Positions 48,376-57,095 of a stretch of 64,000 nt of DNA are shown here, in pieces. Source of the DNA: Zobellia uliginosa (GTDB lineage: Bacteria > Bacteroidota > Bacteroidia > Flavobacteriales > Flavobacteriaceae); NCBI RefSeq assembly GCF_900156625.1, contig NZ_FTOB01000002.1, positions 800,275 through 864,274 of the forward strand. The letters are read 5' to 3'. The notes beneath the pieces are model-generated. The model saw only the letters and a program-made list of their open reading frames with translations. It had not been told where the DNA came from and did not search any database. How positions within the stretch are numbered: the first letter of the stretch is position 1; the number at the start of each line of letters is the position of its first letter. The translations under genes and the position numbers were made by a program.

Positions 48376-49221
48376 ATGGTAAACTACAACGGAGACCTTT
48401 TAGGAAAAAACACGAATTTTTTAAACCACGACAATCGCGGACTACGTTATGGCGATGCCCTTTTTGAAACCATGAGAATGGTCGGTGGAAAGTTGTTCTT
48501 TTGGGAAGACCATTACCTTAGGCTTATGGCCTCTATGCGTATCCTGCGTATGGAAATTCCCATGCGTTTTACCATGGAATTTTTGGAGGAGGAAATCAAA
48601 AAGACCATTGCGGCCAACGAGCGGATAGGTGAACAGCTCCGGGTGCGATTGTCCGTACATCGAAACGATGGGGGCCTCTACACCCCCTTAACGAACGATA
48701 TTTCATATATCATAGAGGTGGCGCCGCTTAAAGAGGCTTTTTATGTGGTAGACGAAAGTCCGTATGAAGTCGAGCTTTTCAAGGATTTCTACGTGAACCG
48801 CGATATGCTATCGACCCTAAAGACCAATAATAAGATCATAAATGTGGTGGGCAGTATTTTTGCCGAAGAAAATGGCTATCAAAACTGTCTTTTGCTCAAT
48901 AACGACAAACAGATCGTAGAGGCATTGAATGCCAATATTTTTTTGGTGAAGGATGGAAAGGTCAAGACCCCACCCTTGGAAGATGGATGCCTGAACGGGA
49001 TCGTGCGTAAAAAAATGATCGAGATACTCTCCAAACTCGAAAATTTCGATTTTGAGGAAGCATCGATATCGCCCTTTGAACTGCAAAAGGCCGATGAGTT
49101 GTTTATAACCAATAGCGTAGTGGGCATACGACCCATTACAAAGTACCGTAAAAAGGAATTCGGGAACAAGGTGGCCAAGGAGCTGCTGGGCAAACTAAAT
49201 GCCGTAGCGAGGCTCGCATAG
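48376..49221 (+). CDS. Aminotransferase class IV (branched-chain aminotransferase / aminodeoxychorismate lyase type)
   Basis: A 281-residue PLP enzyme of fold type IV. The N-terminal FLNHDNRGLRYGDALFETMR segment is typical, the Schiff-base lysine lies in LSTLKTNNKI, and the phosphate-binding part is in the ITNSVVGIRPI region. The family includes BCAT, D-amino-acid aminotransferase and PabC, and the sequence does not decide between them; the length favours a PabC-like enzyme. The ATG at 48376 (MVNYNG) is chosen because an upstream GTG-type start would put a terminator palindrome inside the coding sequence. Confidence 0.82.
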   Translation: MVNYNGDLLGKNTNFLNHDNRGLRYGDALFETMRMVGGKLFFWEDHYLRLMASMRILRMEIPMRFTMEFLEEEIKKTIAANERIGEQLRVRLSVHRNDGGLYTPLTNDISYIIEVAPLKEAFYVVDESPYEVELFKDFYVNRDMLSTLKTNNKIINVVGSIFAEENGYQNCLLLNNDKQIVEALNANIFLVKDGKVKTPPLEDGCLNGIVRKKMIEILSKLENFDFEEASISPFELQKADELFITNSVVGIRPITKYRKKEFGNKVAKELLGKLNAVARLA

Positions 49222-49235
49222 GGGCAGGGAGGCCT

Positions 49236-49796
49236 TTAGTTCAGGCTAGGGTTTTCAGGGGAGTTGGACCATAGGAGGTAATTACCGCCCAGTTCTACCA
49301 TTTTTTCTTTCCAAAAGGCATCTGCCGATTTATGGATAAGGGCGCTTTCATAATCGTTTTCGACCACGACCCATGATCTTGACGAGAGTTCTTGGTCGAG
49401 TTGTAGGGAAGACCAACCCGAGTAGCCCAAAAAGAAACGGATGTCTTCTTCCGAAATCACCTTTTTGTTGATCAGTTGGATCGTATTCTCGAAGTCACCG
49501 CCCCAATAGATGCCATCGGAGATTTCTATGCTGTTGGTAATGAGTTCGGGTACCTTGTGGATAAAATATAGGTTGTCTTGTTCTACCGGCCCTCCGTTAT
49601 AGACCTGAAAAGGGACCTCAATTTCGGTAATAAGGTCGCTGATGCTATACTCCAAAGGTTTGTTCAAGATAAATCCAACGGAACCTTCCTCGTTGTGTTC
49701 GGCCAAAAGAACAACCGAACGGTTAAAGGAAACGTCACCGGTCAAGGTCGGTTCGGCGATTAGAAGTTTGCCCTTAGTTGGTTTAAGTTCTACCAT
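49236..49796 (-). CDS. YqgE/AlgH family protein (UPF0301)
   Basis: A 186-residue protein with the family signature GKLLIAEPTLTGDVSFNRSV at the start, GSVGFILNKPL next, and GYSGWSSLQLDQEL near residue 130. The biochemical role is unknown; in Pseudomonas AlgH affects alginate regulation. It converges on the aminotransferase gene, with 14 bp between the stops. Confidence 0.92.
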   Translation of the reverse strand: MVELKPTKGKLLIAEPTLTGDVSFNRSVVLLAEHNEEGSVGFILNKPLEYSISDLITEIEVPFQVYNGGPVEQDNLYFIHKVPELITNSIEISDGIYWGGDFENTIQLINKKVISEEDIRFFLGYSGWSSLQLDQELSSRSWVVVENDYESALIHKSADAFWKEKMVELGGNYLLWSNSPENPSLN

Positions 49797-49859
49797 GGTT
49801 TTGTAAACTATTATTATCTAAAATAAGACATTTCTTATAAAAACCAAACAAGGGGAAAT

Positions 49860-49886
49860 AAAAAAAGCGTCTCACAATGTGGACGC
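49860..49886 (-). terminator. Terminator of the HU gene
   Basis: GCGTC at 49867 pairs with GACGC ending at 49886, with a CAC/GTG inner stem. On the minus strand a run of T follows. Confidence 0.7.
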
Positions 49887-49914
49887 CTTTCTATATTGTG
49901 GTCTAAAACGACTA

Positions 49915-50187
49915 CTAGTTTACTGAATTTGCCAAATCAGAACCTGCTTTGAACTTAACAACGTTCTTAGCTGCAATTTTGATGGTTTTTCCAGTCGATG
50001 GGTTTCTTCCTTCTCTTGCATTTCTCTTAGATACAGACCAAGATCCAAAACCAACCAAAGAAACTCGGTTACCTTTTTTTAAAGAACCCTCAACGTTTCC
50101 TAAGAAAGACTCTAATGCTTTTTTGGCTGCGGCTTTAGTGATGCCGGCATCTGCTGCCATTGCATCGATTAATTCTGTTTTGTTCAT
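49915..50187 (-). CDS. hup: HU-family DNA-binding protein
   Basis: A 90-residue histone-like protein: N-terminal helices, the GFGSWSV turn, and the arm RNPSTGKTIKIAAKNVVKFK that inserts into the DNA minor groove. It bends and compacts DNA and takes part in replication, repair and recombination. It has a textbook Bacteroidetes promoter at 50231-50260 and a terminator after it, so it is transcribed alone. Confidence 0.97.
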   Translation of the reverse strand: MNKTELIDAMAADAGITKAAAKKALESFLGNVEGSLKKGNRVSLVGFGSWSVSKRNAREGRNPSTGKTIKIAAKNVVKFKAGSDLANSVN

Positions 50188-50230
50188 AATTTAAATAATT
50201 AATTGTTGTTAAACGAATTTTAATGTTGAA

Positions 50231-50260
50231 CAAATTTATATGGATTTGTGTCGAACGCAA
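50231..50260 (-). promoter_or_regulatory. Promoter of the HU gene
   Basis: On the minus strand TTG (50260-50258), 19 bases, TAAATTTG (50238-50231). Both boxes and the spacing match the Bacteroidetes consensus exactly; the leader is about 40 nt. Confidence 0.72.
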
Positions 50261-50361
50261 GTAAAAAGGGATGAAATCCATGTTTTTGTTAATAACTATG
50301 GGTGTTTGTTGATAAAGTAGGGCTTTTTTTACGCTTCTCGCAGCCCAATGGTGGTGGGGGT

Positions 50362-51309
50362 TTAGGCCATTTGGGCATTTTTTTCGATTTTTAGCCCATT
50401 TAAAACATCCTTGGTTTTCATTTTCCGCTTGCCCGGAAGCTGTATTTCTAGGAGCTTGATAAACCCGTTTTCGACCGCCACTTTCATTTCCTTCTTGTCA
50501 AATACGATGTCGCCCACCCTCAAATCGTGGTGCGTTTTTTCCTTCGCCGCTTCGTAGATTTTTACGAAAATCTCTTCTTCCCCGTTTTTTAAATGGGTCC
50601 ATGCGGCAGGGTAGGGACTAAGTCCACGAATATGATCGTAAATGGCATCCATGGGTTTTTGCCAATCGATTTGGCAGGTTTCCTTATGAATTTTAAAAGC
50701 TTCCTTTAATTTTTTGTTCTGGGGCTGTGCCACCGTACTTACCTTGTCTTCTGAAATAAGATCTAAGGTTTTTATCACCAGGTCGGCGCCCATGACCATC
50801 AACTTGTCGTGTAGTTCGCCCGCCGTGGTATCTTCTTCGATTTCCGTTTTCTCCTGTAGTATGATTTCCCCGGTATCGATCTTATCGTCTATAAAGAAGG
50901 TAGTGACCCCGGTTTCCCTTTCCCCGTTTATAATGGCCCAGTTGATGGGGGCGGCACCGCGATAATCGGGCAATAGCGATGCGTGCAGGTTAAAGGTGCC
51001 GTATTCGGGCATGGCCCAAACCGCCTTTGGCAACATTCGAAATGCCACGACCACCTGTATGTTGGCGTTCAGGGACTTTAACTCGGCCAAAAACTCTTCG
51101 TTCTTCAGGTTGGTGGGCTGTAAGACTTTGAGCCCTTTTTCAAGGGCGTATTGTTTTACATGCGATTGCTGTAGGCTTCGGCCCCGGCCGGCGGGTCGGT
51201 CGGGTGCGGTAATGACCCCTACCACCTTATGGCCGTTTTCGACCAATTTTGCCAAAATGGTTGTGGCGAACTCTGGGGTTCCCATAAAGACTATGCGTAA
51301 ATCTTTCAT
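50362..51309 (-). CDS. fmt: Methionyl-tRNA formyltransferase
   Basis: A 315-residue protein with the formyltransferase fold: the N-terminal VFMGTPEFA, then N107-L-H109 in the FNLHASLLPDYRG motif and D145 in KIDTGE. These correspond to the catalytic Asn106, His108 and Asp144 of the E. coli enzyme. The C-terminal OB-like domain binds initiator tRNA. It formylates Met-tRNA for translation initiation. It lies 49 bp after recQ on the same strand. Confidence 0.97.
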   Translation of the reverse strand: MKDLRIVFMGTPEFATTILAKLVENGHKVVGVITAPDRPAGRGRSLQQSHVKQYALEKGLKVLQPTNLKNEEFLAELKSLNANIQVVVAFRMLPKAVWAMPEYGTFNLHASLLPDYRGAAPINWAIINGERETGVTTFFIDDKIDTGEIILQEKTEIEEDTTAGELHDKLMVMGADLVIKTLDLISEDKVSTVAQPQNKKLKEAFKIHKETCQIDWQKPMDAIYDHIRGLSPYPAAWTHLKNGEEEIFVKIYEAAKEKTHHDLRVGDIVFDKKEMKVAVENGFIKLLEIQLPGKRKMKTKDVLNGLKIEKNAQMA

Positions 51310-51358
51310 TCGTATATCGTATTTATTGTATCATTATATAAGAGTAGGTCTGGCCACA

Positions 51359-53257
51359 TCAGGCCAATTGGTACTCGTTCTTGGTGTTTATTTGAATCTT
51401 TCCGTTCTCGAGCATGGCCCGTAAAACATGTAATACTTCTTTTTGTTCGTGCGATGTATGGGCGATCAATGCCCTTGAGCTATGCGGCCCTTTTTGCAAT
51501 AAGGCCTCGATGTTTTTCTGAATACGTCCGTAATCGGGTCGGTCGGATCGGGCTTTGGACAAACAGACATCGCAAACACCGCAGTCTTGGGTGTCTTCCT
51601 CCCCGAAATAGCCCAGAATCTGTCGGCTCCTACATACCTTGTTATTCTTTATATAGTCTAGCATCTGAAATACCTTCTCGGTTTTGATGCGGTTTTGCTC
51701 TTGAACCTTTTTGGCAAAGACATTGATGACCAGATCGTCTTCACGGGGAACAAGAAAGGTGATCTCTAGATCGCTATGCTGCGATTCGTAGGTGATGACC
51801 TCGTCTTTCTTCATCTGTTCCAACACTTCGAGTACGCGCTTTTCTGAACTATTGGTCTTTTTCGCCAATAAAACGGTATTGATCTTTGTTTCAAAATCAA
51901 AAATACCCCCATAGGTCCTTAAGATGGTCTGGATGACATCGGCCGAGGCCTTGTGGGTATCGATATAGTCGAATATGGCTTCTTTGCTCGAAATGAACTG
52001 TACCGTGGTTTTCTTTGAAAACGCCTCGGAAAGCGCAATGACCGAATTCCGGTCCAATATACGCAGGGCATTGTAGGCCAAAAACGAATTCAGTCCATAG
52101 GTGCTCACAAATTGGTTGAAATTGAACTGTAGGGTTTCATTGCAGCCCTCGCCGTATCCTATTTGAAAGTAATTGTTGAGCTTGTTGTATATTTTCTTTA
52201 AGAAGGCCGTATCGGGAAGTACGCTCAAAAACTGGTTCTTGAGTTGTTCCTCGTCATTGGCGTTGGTAATAAGCACGGCTTGTGCGGCCTGGCCATCACG
52301 GCCGGCCCGTCCTGCTTCCTGGTAATAGTTTTCAAGGCAGTCGGGAATCTGGTAATGTACCACCAAGGAAACATCGGGCTTGTCTACGCCCATACCAAAG
52401 GCATTGGTGGCGACCATAATCTGAACCTTGTTGTTCAACCAGAGCTCTAAGCGCTGGGTTTTCTCCTTTTTGGTTATGCCCCCGTGAAAAAAGGTGGCAC
52501 TACAACCTTTGGAGTTCAGCAATTGGGAAAGTTCTACGGTGCCCCGGCGTGTGCCTACATAGATGATCACGCTCTTGCGGGCCTGTGAACACAGTGCTAC
52601 CAGACGGTGGCGTTTGTCTTCTTCCCAAAGCACCTTGAAGGCAATGTTGTTTCGTGCAAAGGAATCCCTAACGATAATTGGGGCGGTCAAATGCAGGCTC
52701 TCTACGATATCGTCGGCCACTCTGTGGGTAGCGGTAGCCGTCAGGGCCACCACGGGGGTCTGGGGCAACAGTTTGCGGATCTCGGCACACTCTAGGTAGG
52801 CGGGCCTGAAATCATGGCCCCATTGTGAAATACAGTGGGCCTCGTCAATGGCTACCAGGTTCACGTTCATCTGGCGGATTTTCTCCTGGACCAATTCCTG
52901 TTGCAGGCGCTCGGGCGATAGGTATACGAATTTATAGCCGCCGTAGAGGCAATTGTCCAATAGGTCCAAGAGTTCGTTAAAAGGGATGCCTCCCGTAAGG
53001 GCAATGGCCTTGATACCCCTTTTTCTCAAGTTTTCCACTTGGTCCTGTATCAGGGCAATAAGGGGCGAAACCACAATACAGAGTCCTTCTTGCGCCATGG
53101 CCGGCACTTGAAAACAAATCGATTTTCCGCCGCCCGTAGGCAGCAAGGCCAATACGTCGCGCCGGTCTAAAATGGCGTCGATAATCTGTTTTTGGGACCC
53201 TCTAAAACTATCAAAGCCCCAATATTGCCGTAAAATGGATATCGGGTCTTCGTGCAT
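51359..53257 (-). CDS. recQ: ATP-dependent DNA helicase RecQ
   Basis: A 632-residue SF2 helicase with Walker A GGGKS at 42-46, a DEAH box in AIDEAHCISQWGHDFRP and motif VI QEAGRAGRDG. A zinc-binding RQC region follows (four cysteines: CRSRQILGYFGEE...CGVCDVC). The C-terminal 60 residues do not look like a full HRDC domain. It unwinds DNA 3' to 5' in recombination and fork repair. Its ATG overlaps the stop of the upstream ATPase gene (TAATG), indicating coupled translation. Confidence 0.95.
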   Translation of the reverse strand: MHEDPISILRQYWGFDSFRGSQKQIIDAILDRRDVLALLPTGGGKSICFQVPAMAQEGLCIVVSPLIALIQDQVENLRKRGIKAIALTGGIPFNELLDLLDNCLYGGYKFVYLSPERLQQELVQEKIRQMNVNLVAIDEAHCISQWGHDFRPAYLECAEIRKLLPQTPVVALTATATHRVADDIVESLHLTAPIIVRDSFARNNIAFKVLWEEDKRHRLVALCSQARKSVIIYVGTRRGTVELSQLLNSKGCSATFFHGGITKKEKTQRLELWLNNKVQIMVATNAFGMGVDKPDVSLVVHYQIPDCLENYYQEAGRAGRDGQAAQAVLITNANDEEQLKNQFLSVLPDTAFLKKIYNKLNNYFQIGYGEGCNETLQFNFNQFVSTYGLNSFLAYNALRILDRNSVIALSEAFSKKTTVQFISSKEAIFDYIDTHKASADVIQTILRTYGGIFDFETKINTVLLAKKTNSSEKRVLEVLEQMKKDEVITYESQHSDLEITFLVPREDDLVINVFAKKVQEQNRIKTEKVFQMLDYIKNNKVCRSRQILGYFGEEDTQDCGVCDVCLSKARSDRPDYGRIQKNIEALLQKGPHSSRALIAHTSHEQKEVLHVLRAMLENGKIQINTKNEYQLA

Positions 53258-53820
53258 TAGTATAGGTTTAGCTGTTTTAAGATAAATTCGGTACGTTCCT
53301 CTATGCTTCCTTTGGGCACAAGGGTAATAGGGTAGCCTACCTTTTCATAGGTAGACTTGAGATATTCATAAACGCGTTCGGCCTCTTCAAAAGACTCAAA
53401 ACGCTCGTTGTCGACTACGTGGATTTCCTTCCATGGCGGCATCAAAAGTATTTTGTCGTAGCGATAGATGTGGCACGGCCGTTCGAAGGCTTCGTCATAT
53501 TCCTGTCCGAAACAATTCATATAGGCGTGTACGTCGGGTATGCCACGGTCAAAAAAGACGACTTCGCCCGTGCTGTTCTCCACGCTGGTATACTGTTTTA
53601 TCCGCCCCTCCAAAAGCTGCTGGTTGAATTTTTTCGGGTCTTTGACCGAAACAATGGGGTTTACCGAAAAATCGGTACTGCCCGCTTCGTTCTTTTCAGA
53701 GAGGGTCATACTTCGTATAAGCTCGTGTACACAAGGAAAGCCTTTGCTTTCCAAATGTTCTATGACCGATGTTTTGCCCGTGCTCGGGCCGCCTGTAATG
53801 ACTACTTTTTTAAGCTCCAA
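53257..53820 (-). CDS. AAA-family ATPase/kinase-like protein (NadR/Ttd14-like P-loop)
   Basis: A 187-residue P-loop protein with Walker A GGPSTGKTS at 10-18 and a hydrophobic strand followed by DRGIPD that may carry Walker B. The core resembles the AAA_28 family, which includes kinase-like proteins of uncertain substrate. It is the first gene of a three-gene minus-strand operon with recQ and fmt and overlaps recQ by one base. Confidence 0.82.
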   Translation of the reverse strand: MELKKVVITGGPSTGKTSVIEHLESKGFPCVHELIRSMTLSEKNEAGSTDFSVNPIVSVKDPKKFNQQLLEGRIKQYTSVENSTGEVVFFDRGIPDVHAYMNCFGQEYDEAFERPCHIYRYDKILLMPPWKEIHVVDNERFESFEEAERVYEYLKSTYEKVGYPITLVPKGSIEERTEFILKQLNLY

Positions 53821-53863
53821 TAGTTAAATCTTATTCTAGCAAAAGTAATCATTCCCGAATGAT

Positions 53864-53893
53864 TTTAAAATTGGGCCCGAACCGTTACCTTTG
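53864..53893 (+). promoter_or_regulatory. Candidate promoter of the DUF493 gene
   Basis: TTT, 19 bases, TACCTTTG at 53886-53893. The -7 box matches TAnnTTTG, but the -33 box is weak. The ATG follows at 53908. Confidence 0.4.
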
Positions 53894-53907
53894 TATAAAA
53901 TCGTAAT

Positions 53908-54195
53908 ATGGAAAATGAGAATCCAGAAGCGTTCTATAAACGCTTGCGTGAGCAATTAGGGGAGAGTACCACTTGGCCTTCCAATTATCTCTATAAATTT
54001 ATTGTACAGAGCGATGCATCCAAGGTAGACCAGATCCATAGGATATTCGACAATACCGGTGCCGTAATCGAATCGAAGCGTTCCAAGAACGGAAAGTATA
54101 CCAGCCTGTCGATTACCGTAAACATGAAAAACCCTGACGATGTAATAGCAAAATACAAAGAAGTGGGCAAGGTTAAGGGGGTTATCAGCCTATAA
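53908..54195 (+). CDS. DUF493 (YbeD-like) family protein
   Basis: A 95-residue protein of the DUF493 ferredoxin-like fold, with WPSNYLYKFIV, a SKNGKYTSLSITV strand and a final GKVKGVISL. The E. coli relative YbeD lies beside lipoate genes, but its function is not established. It is the first gene of a plus-strand run with the DUF4290 gene and murA. Confidence 0.88.
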   Translation: MENENPEAFYKRLREQLGESTTWPSNYLYKFIVQSDASKVDQIHRIFDNTGAVIESKRSKNGKYTSLSITVNMKNPDDVIAKYKEVGKVKGVISL

Positions 54196-54274
54196 ATAGT
54201 ATTTGAGCCATAATTTTCTTAATTTGCAGTCGTTATAAGAACACTTCCTTATTTTTTAAGCAAAACTTTTCAAT

Positions 54275-54721
54275 TTGAATTTAGTAGAAAACCTAGAATA
54301 TAATACGGAACGGTCAAAATTGATCATTCCAGAATACGGACGTCATTTTCAAAAAATGGTGGATCACGCCATTTCCATAGAAGATGACGAAGAAAGAAAC
54401 AAAGTGGCCCAGGCGATTATTAGCGTGATGGGGAATATTCAGCCACACCTAAGGGACGTGCCCGATTTCCAACATAAATTATGGGACCAGTTATTCATTA
54501 TGTCCGATTTTAAATTGGATGTAAAGTCACCCTTTCCTATTACCAGTAAAGAGGTCTTGAGACAGCGTCCAGAGCCTTTGGAATATCCTCAGAATTTCCC
54601 AAAATACCGTTTCTACGGAAACAACATCAAACGTATGATCGATGTGGCCGTTAAATGGGAAAAAGGAGATATGCGCGATGGATTGGAATACGCCATCGCC
54701 AACCACATGAAAAAATGTTAA
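54275..54721 (+). CDS. DUF4290 family protein, ended early by an in-frame TAA
   Basis: A 148-residue product with the family's conserved opening (EYNTERSKLIIPEYGRHFQK) and a body to ANHMKKC. Translation must begin at TTG 54275: an in-frame TAA stands at 54257 and no ATG lies before the conserved start. The frame then meets TAA at 54719-54721 and stays open for another 69 codons, whose translation (LNWNKDTVDDKAIFKHLLEL) reads as the normal continuation. The full-length family protein is about 210-220 residues with a basic, Asn-rich tail. The stop could be a real nonsense mutation (from a Tyr codon), a sequencing error, or a recoded position. The function of the family is unknown. Confidence 0.8.
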   Translation: MNLVENLEYNTERSKLIIPEYGRHFQKMVDHAISIEDDEERNKVAQAIISVMGNIQPHLRDVPDFQHKLWDQLFIMSDFKLDVKSPFPITSKEVLRQRPEPLEYPQNFPKYRFYGNNIKRMIDVAVKWEKGDMRDGLEYAIANHMKKC

Positions 54722-54931
54722 CTGAACTGGAATAAAGACACGGTAGACGATAAGGCTATTTTCAAGCACCTTCTTGAACTTAGTGACGGTCAAATAGATT
54801 TGACGGGAGAGAGTCTTACCGATAGTGGTCAGTTCTTGAAGAACAGGGTAGCGAAAACCCCAAGGAACAACAACTCGGGAAAGAAAAATAACCAACGCAA
54901 CAATAACAATCGCGGTAAAAAGCGATATTAA
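54722..54931 (+). pseudogene. Detached C-terminal part of the DUF4290 gene
   Basis: It is in the same frame as the upstream CDS, with no shift. It encodes LNWNKDTVDD..., then a Lys/Asn-rich tail, and ends with TAA at 54929. The preserved frame argues that the TAA at 54719 is recent. Confidence 0.6.
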
Positions 54932-54947
54932 TACTCCTCAATCTTAC

Positions 54948-56255
54948 ATGGGTACCTTTAAAATTGAAGGCGGTCACCAACTCTCTGGTGAGATCACGCC
55001 ACAAGGCGCTAAAAACGAAGCCTTACAAATACTATGTGCCGTATTGCTTACCAACGACACGGTTACGATCCACAACATTCCTAATATAGTAGATGTCAAT
55101 AAACTGATCGCATTGCTTGAAGATTTGGGCGTAAAAATCCAAAAGAAGGCAAAGGGCTCGTACAGCTTTAAGGCTGACGACATCAATTTAGATTACCTAC
55201 AGTCGGACCAGTTTAAGGAAGATGGTCGCGGACTTCGTGGGTCCATTATGTTGGTCGGACCTTTATTGGCCCGTTTTGGAAAGGGATACATTCCTAAGCC
55301 CGGCGGTGATAAAATCGGTAGGCGACGTTTGGATACCCATTTTGAAGGGTTTATAAAATTAGGGGCCAAGTTCAGATATAACAAGGAAGAATACTTTTAT
55401 GGGGTAGAGGCCAAAAAATTAAAGGGGACATACATGTTGCTCGACGAGGCGTCGGTAACGGGTACGGCCAACATTTTGATGGCTGCCGTCTTGGCCGAAG
55501 GAAAAACAACCATTTACAACGCGGCCTGTGAGCCTTATTTGCAACAGCTTTGTAAAATGCTCAACCGTATGGGCGCCAAGATTTCCGGTGTAGGCTCGAA
55601 CCTATTGGAAATTGAAGGGGTAGAGTCCTTAGGGGGAACCGATCATACTATGCTTCCCGATATGATCGAAATAGGAAGCTGGATCGGACTCGCCGCTATG
55701 ACCAAAAGCGAATTGACGATTAAAAACGTAAGTTGGAAGGATCTAGGACAAATCCCCACCGTATTTAGAAAATTGGGCATTACCTTGGAAAAGAAGGGTG
55801 ATGATGTCTTTATTCCCGCACATACCAATGGATACGAAATACAGAATTATATCGATGGCTCCATTTTGACCATAGCCGATGCGCCTTGGCCGGGACTCAC
55901 CCCCGATTTATTGAGCATTATCTTGGTAGTGGCCACCCAGGCCAAAGGTGAAGTGCTGATCCATCAAAAAATGTTTGAAAGCCGTTTGTTCTTTGTAGAC
56001 AAACTTATCGATATGGGGGCCAAGATCATTCTTTGCGATCCACACCGCGCCACGGTAATCGGCCACGATTTTAAATCGACCTTAAAGGCTACGACCATGG
56101 TGTCTCCCGATATTAGGGCAGGAGTTTCCTTGTTGATAGCCGCGCTATCCGCAAAGGGTACGTCTACTATTCACAATATAGAACAGATCGATCGTGGATA
56201 TGAGGACATCGATACACGTCTACGTGCTATCGGCGCCAAGATTTCCCGTGTATAA
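54948..56255 (+). CDS. murA: UDP-N-acetylglucosamine 1-carboxyvinyltransferase, Asp-type active site
   Basis: A 435-residue EPSP-synthase-fold enzyme that transfers enolpyruvate from PEP to UDP-GlcNAc, the first committed step of peptidoglycan synthesis. The N-terminal GAKNEALQILCA and the C-terminal IDRGYEDIDTRLRAIGA are typical. In the mobile loop the position of E. coli Cys115 (motif PGGCTIG) is occupied by D121 in PGGDKIG. Asp-type MurA enzymes of other bacteria are insensitive to fosfomycin, so intrinsic resistance is expected. The gene starts 16 bp after the DUF4290 frame ends. Confidence 0.95.
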   Translation: MGTFKIEGGHQLSGEITPQGAKNEALQILCAVLLTNDTVTIHNIPNIVDVNKLIALLEDLGVKIQKKAKGSYSFKADDINLDYLQSDQFKEDGRGLRGSIMLVGPLLARFGKGYIPKPGGDKIGRRRLDTHFEGFIKLGAKFRYNKEEYFYGVEAKKLKGTYMLLDEASVTGTANILMAAVLAEGKTTIYNAACEPYLQQLCKMLNRMGAKISGVGSNLLEIEGVESLGGTDHTMLPDMIEIGSWIGLAAMTKSELTIKNVSWKDLGQIPTVFRKLGITLEKKGDDVFIPAHTNGYEIQNYIDGSILTIADAPWPGLTPDLLSIILVVATQAKGEVLIHQKMFESRLFFVDKLIDMGAKIILCDPHRATVIGHDFKSTLKATTMVSPDIRAGVSLLIAALSAKGTSTIHNIEQIDRGYEDIDTRLRAIGAKISRV

Positions 56256-56270
56256 TTAGTGTGTTTTACC

Positions 56271-56591
56271 ATGAAAAAAAGAGATTATTCCCAGATACCC
56301 TTAGTGGATAAGAAAGGTGAGAAGGCTAGGTTTGAAATGGATGTTGATGGGCATATCGCCTTTATGGAATACACGGTTTCAAAACAGGATATCGTCTATC
56401 TGACCCATACCGAAGTACCTTCGGAATTGGGGGGTCAGGGCGTAGGAAGTGCCCTGGTAGGGAAAGTGCTCGATTTTGTAAAGAAGGAAAAAAAACAAAT
56501 GGCACCCTTGTGTCCCTTTGTTGTGGCATACCTCAAGAGGCATCCCGAAGCTGGGGAAGGTATTCTGGCTCCAGGGTACAACATCAAATAA
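56271..56591 (+). CDS. GNAT-like N-acetyltransferase (YidJ/COG2388 type)
   Basis: A 106-residue minimal GNAT protein. The acetyl-CoA loop appears as PSELGGQGVGSALV and is followed by the short C-terminal helix VVAYLKRHPEA. The ATG at 56271 is preferred to a GTG 12 bases earlier. The substrate is unknown. It follows murA by 15 bp. Confidence 0.85.
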   Translation: MKKRDYSQIPLVDKKGEKARFEMDVDGHIAFMEYTVSKQDIVYLTHTEVPSELGGQGVGSALVGKVLDFVKKEKKQMAPLCPFVVAYLKRHPEAGEGILAPGYNIK

Positions 56592-56613
56592 AGGTTTGAT
56601 CGTTTGAGAGAAT

Positions 56614-56641
56614 AAAAAAGAGGCCATGTGGCCTCTTTTTG
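56614..56641. terminator. Bidirectional terminator between GNAT and VOC genes
   Basis: GAGGCCA (56620-56626) pairs with TGGCCTC (56629-56635) around a 2-base loop, flanked by A and T runs. Confidence 0.85.
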
Positions 56642-56645
56642 TGTT

Positions 56646-57095
56646 TTAGTGCTTTGCGGTATTGATCTCTATCCAATACTTGTCGGGATCTTGAATGTAA
56701 ATCTGTCGTACACCGTCGGAACGCAGGGTTACCGCATTTTCCTTTCCGGGCCAGTCCCAATACGGCACCTTGTTCTTTTCCAAGTGGGCGATCATACCAT
56801 CCAAATCTTGGGTAGAAAGGCACAAGTGCATCGATTTGTTCTTTTCGAAAGGGGCGAAATCTTTTTCTATAAGGTGAATCTGTGAATTTCCACTTACGAT
56901 AAACCAGCGAAAACCGGGCTTTTTATCCGGGTGGGGAGTTTCTTTCAGTTTTAGGATGTTGGCATAAAAATCGGCGCTTACATCCGAATCTTCAACGACC
57001 AAGGCAAGATGGTCGATTTTAAAATCGAAAGTCTGTGCTTGAACGCTAAGGGTGGCGCCGATAACAAAAAAAAAGGCAAGGAATAGGTTTTTCAT
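56646..57095 (-). CDS. Exported VOC-superfamily (glyoxalase/bleomycin-resistance-like) protein
   Basis: A 149-residue protein with a signal peptide ending in VQAQ. The mature part is a two-module VOC fold from DHLALVVEDSDVSADFYANI to QDPDKYWIEI; H and E residues at the family's metal positions (DHLAL, IHLIE, HLCL, IEIN) are visible. VOC enzymes are metal-dependent lyases or dioxygenases, or binding proteins. Periplasmic members are common in Bacteroidetes and have no assigned reaction. Confidence 0.85.
   Translation of the reverse strand: MKNLFLAFFFVIGATLSVQAQTFDFKIDHLALVVEDSDVSADFYANILKLKETPHPDKKPGFRWFIVSGNSQIHLIEKDFAPFEKNKSMHLCLSTQDLDGMIAHLEKNKVPYWDWPGKENAVTLRSDGVRQIYIQDPDKYWIEINTAKH

Noticed and set aside
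53419-53823. A plus-strand 134-codon frame opposite the P-loop ATPase gene
   Set aside because: It is a shadow of the minus-strand gene, which has a clear Walker A motif and operon context.
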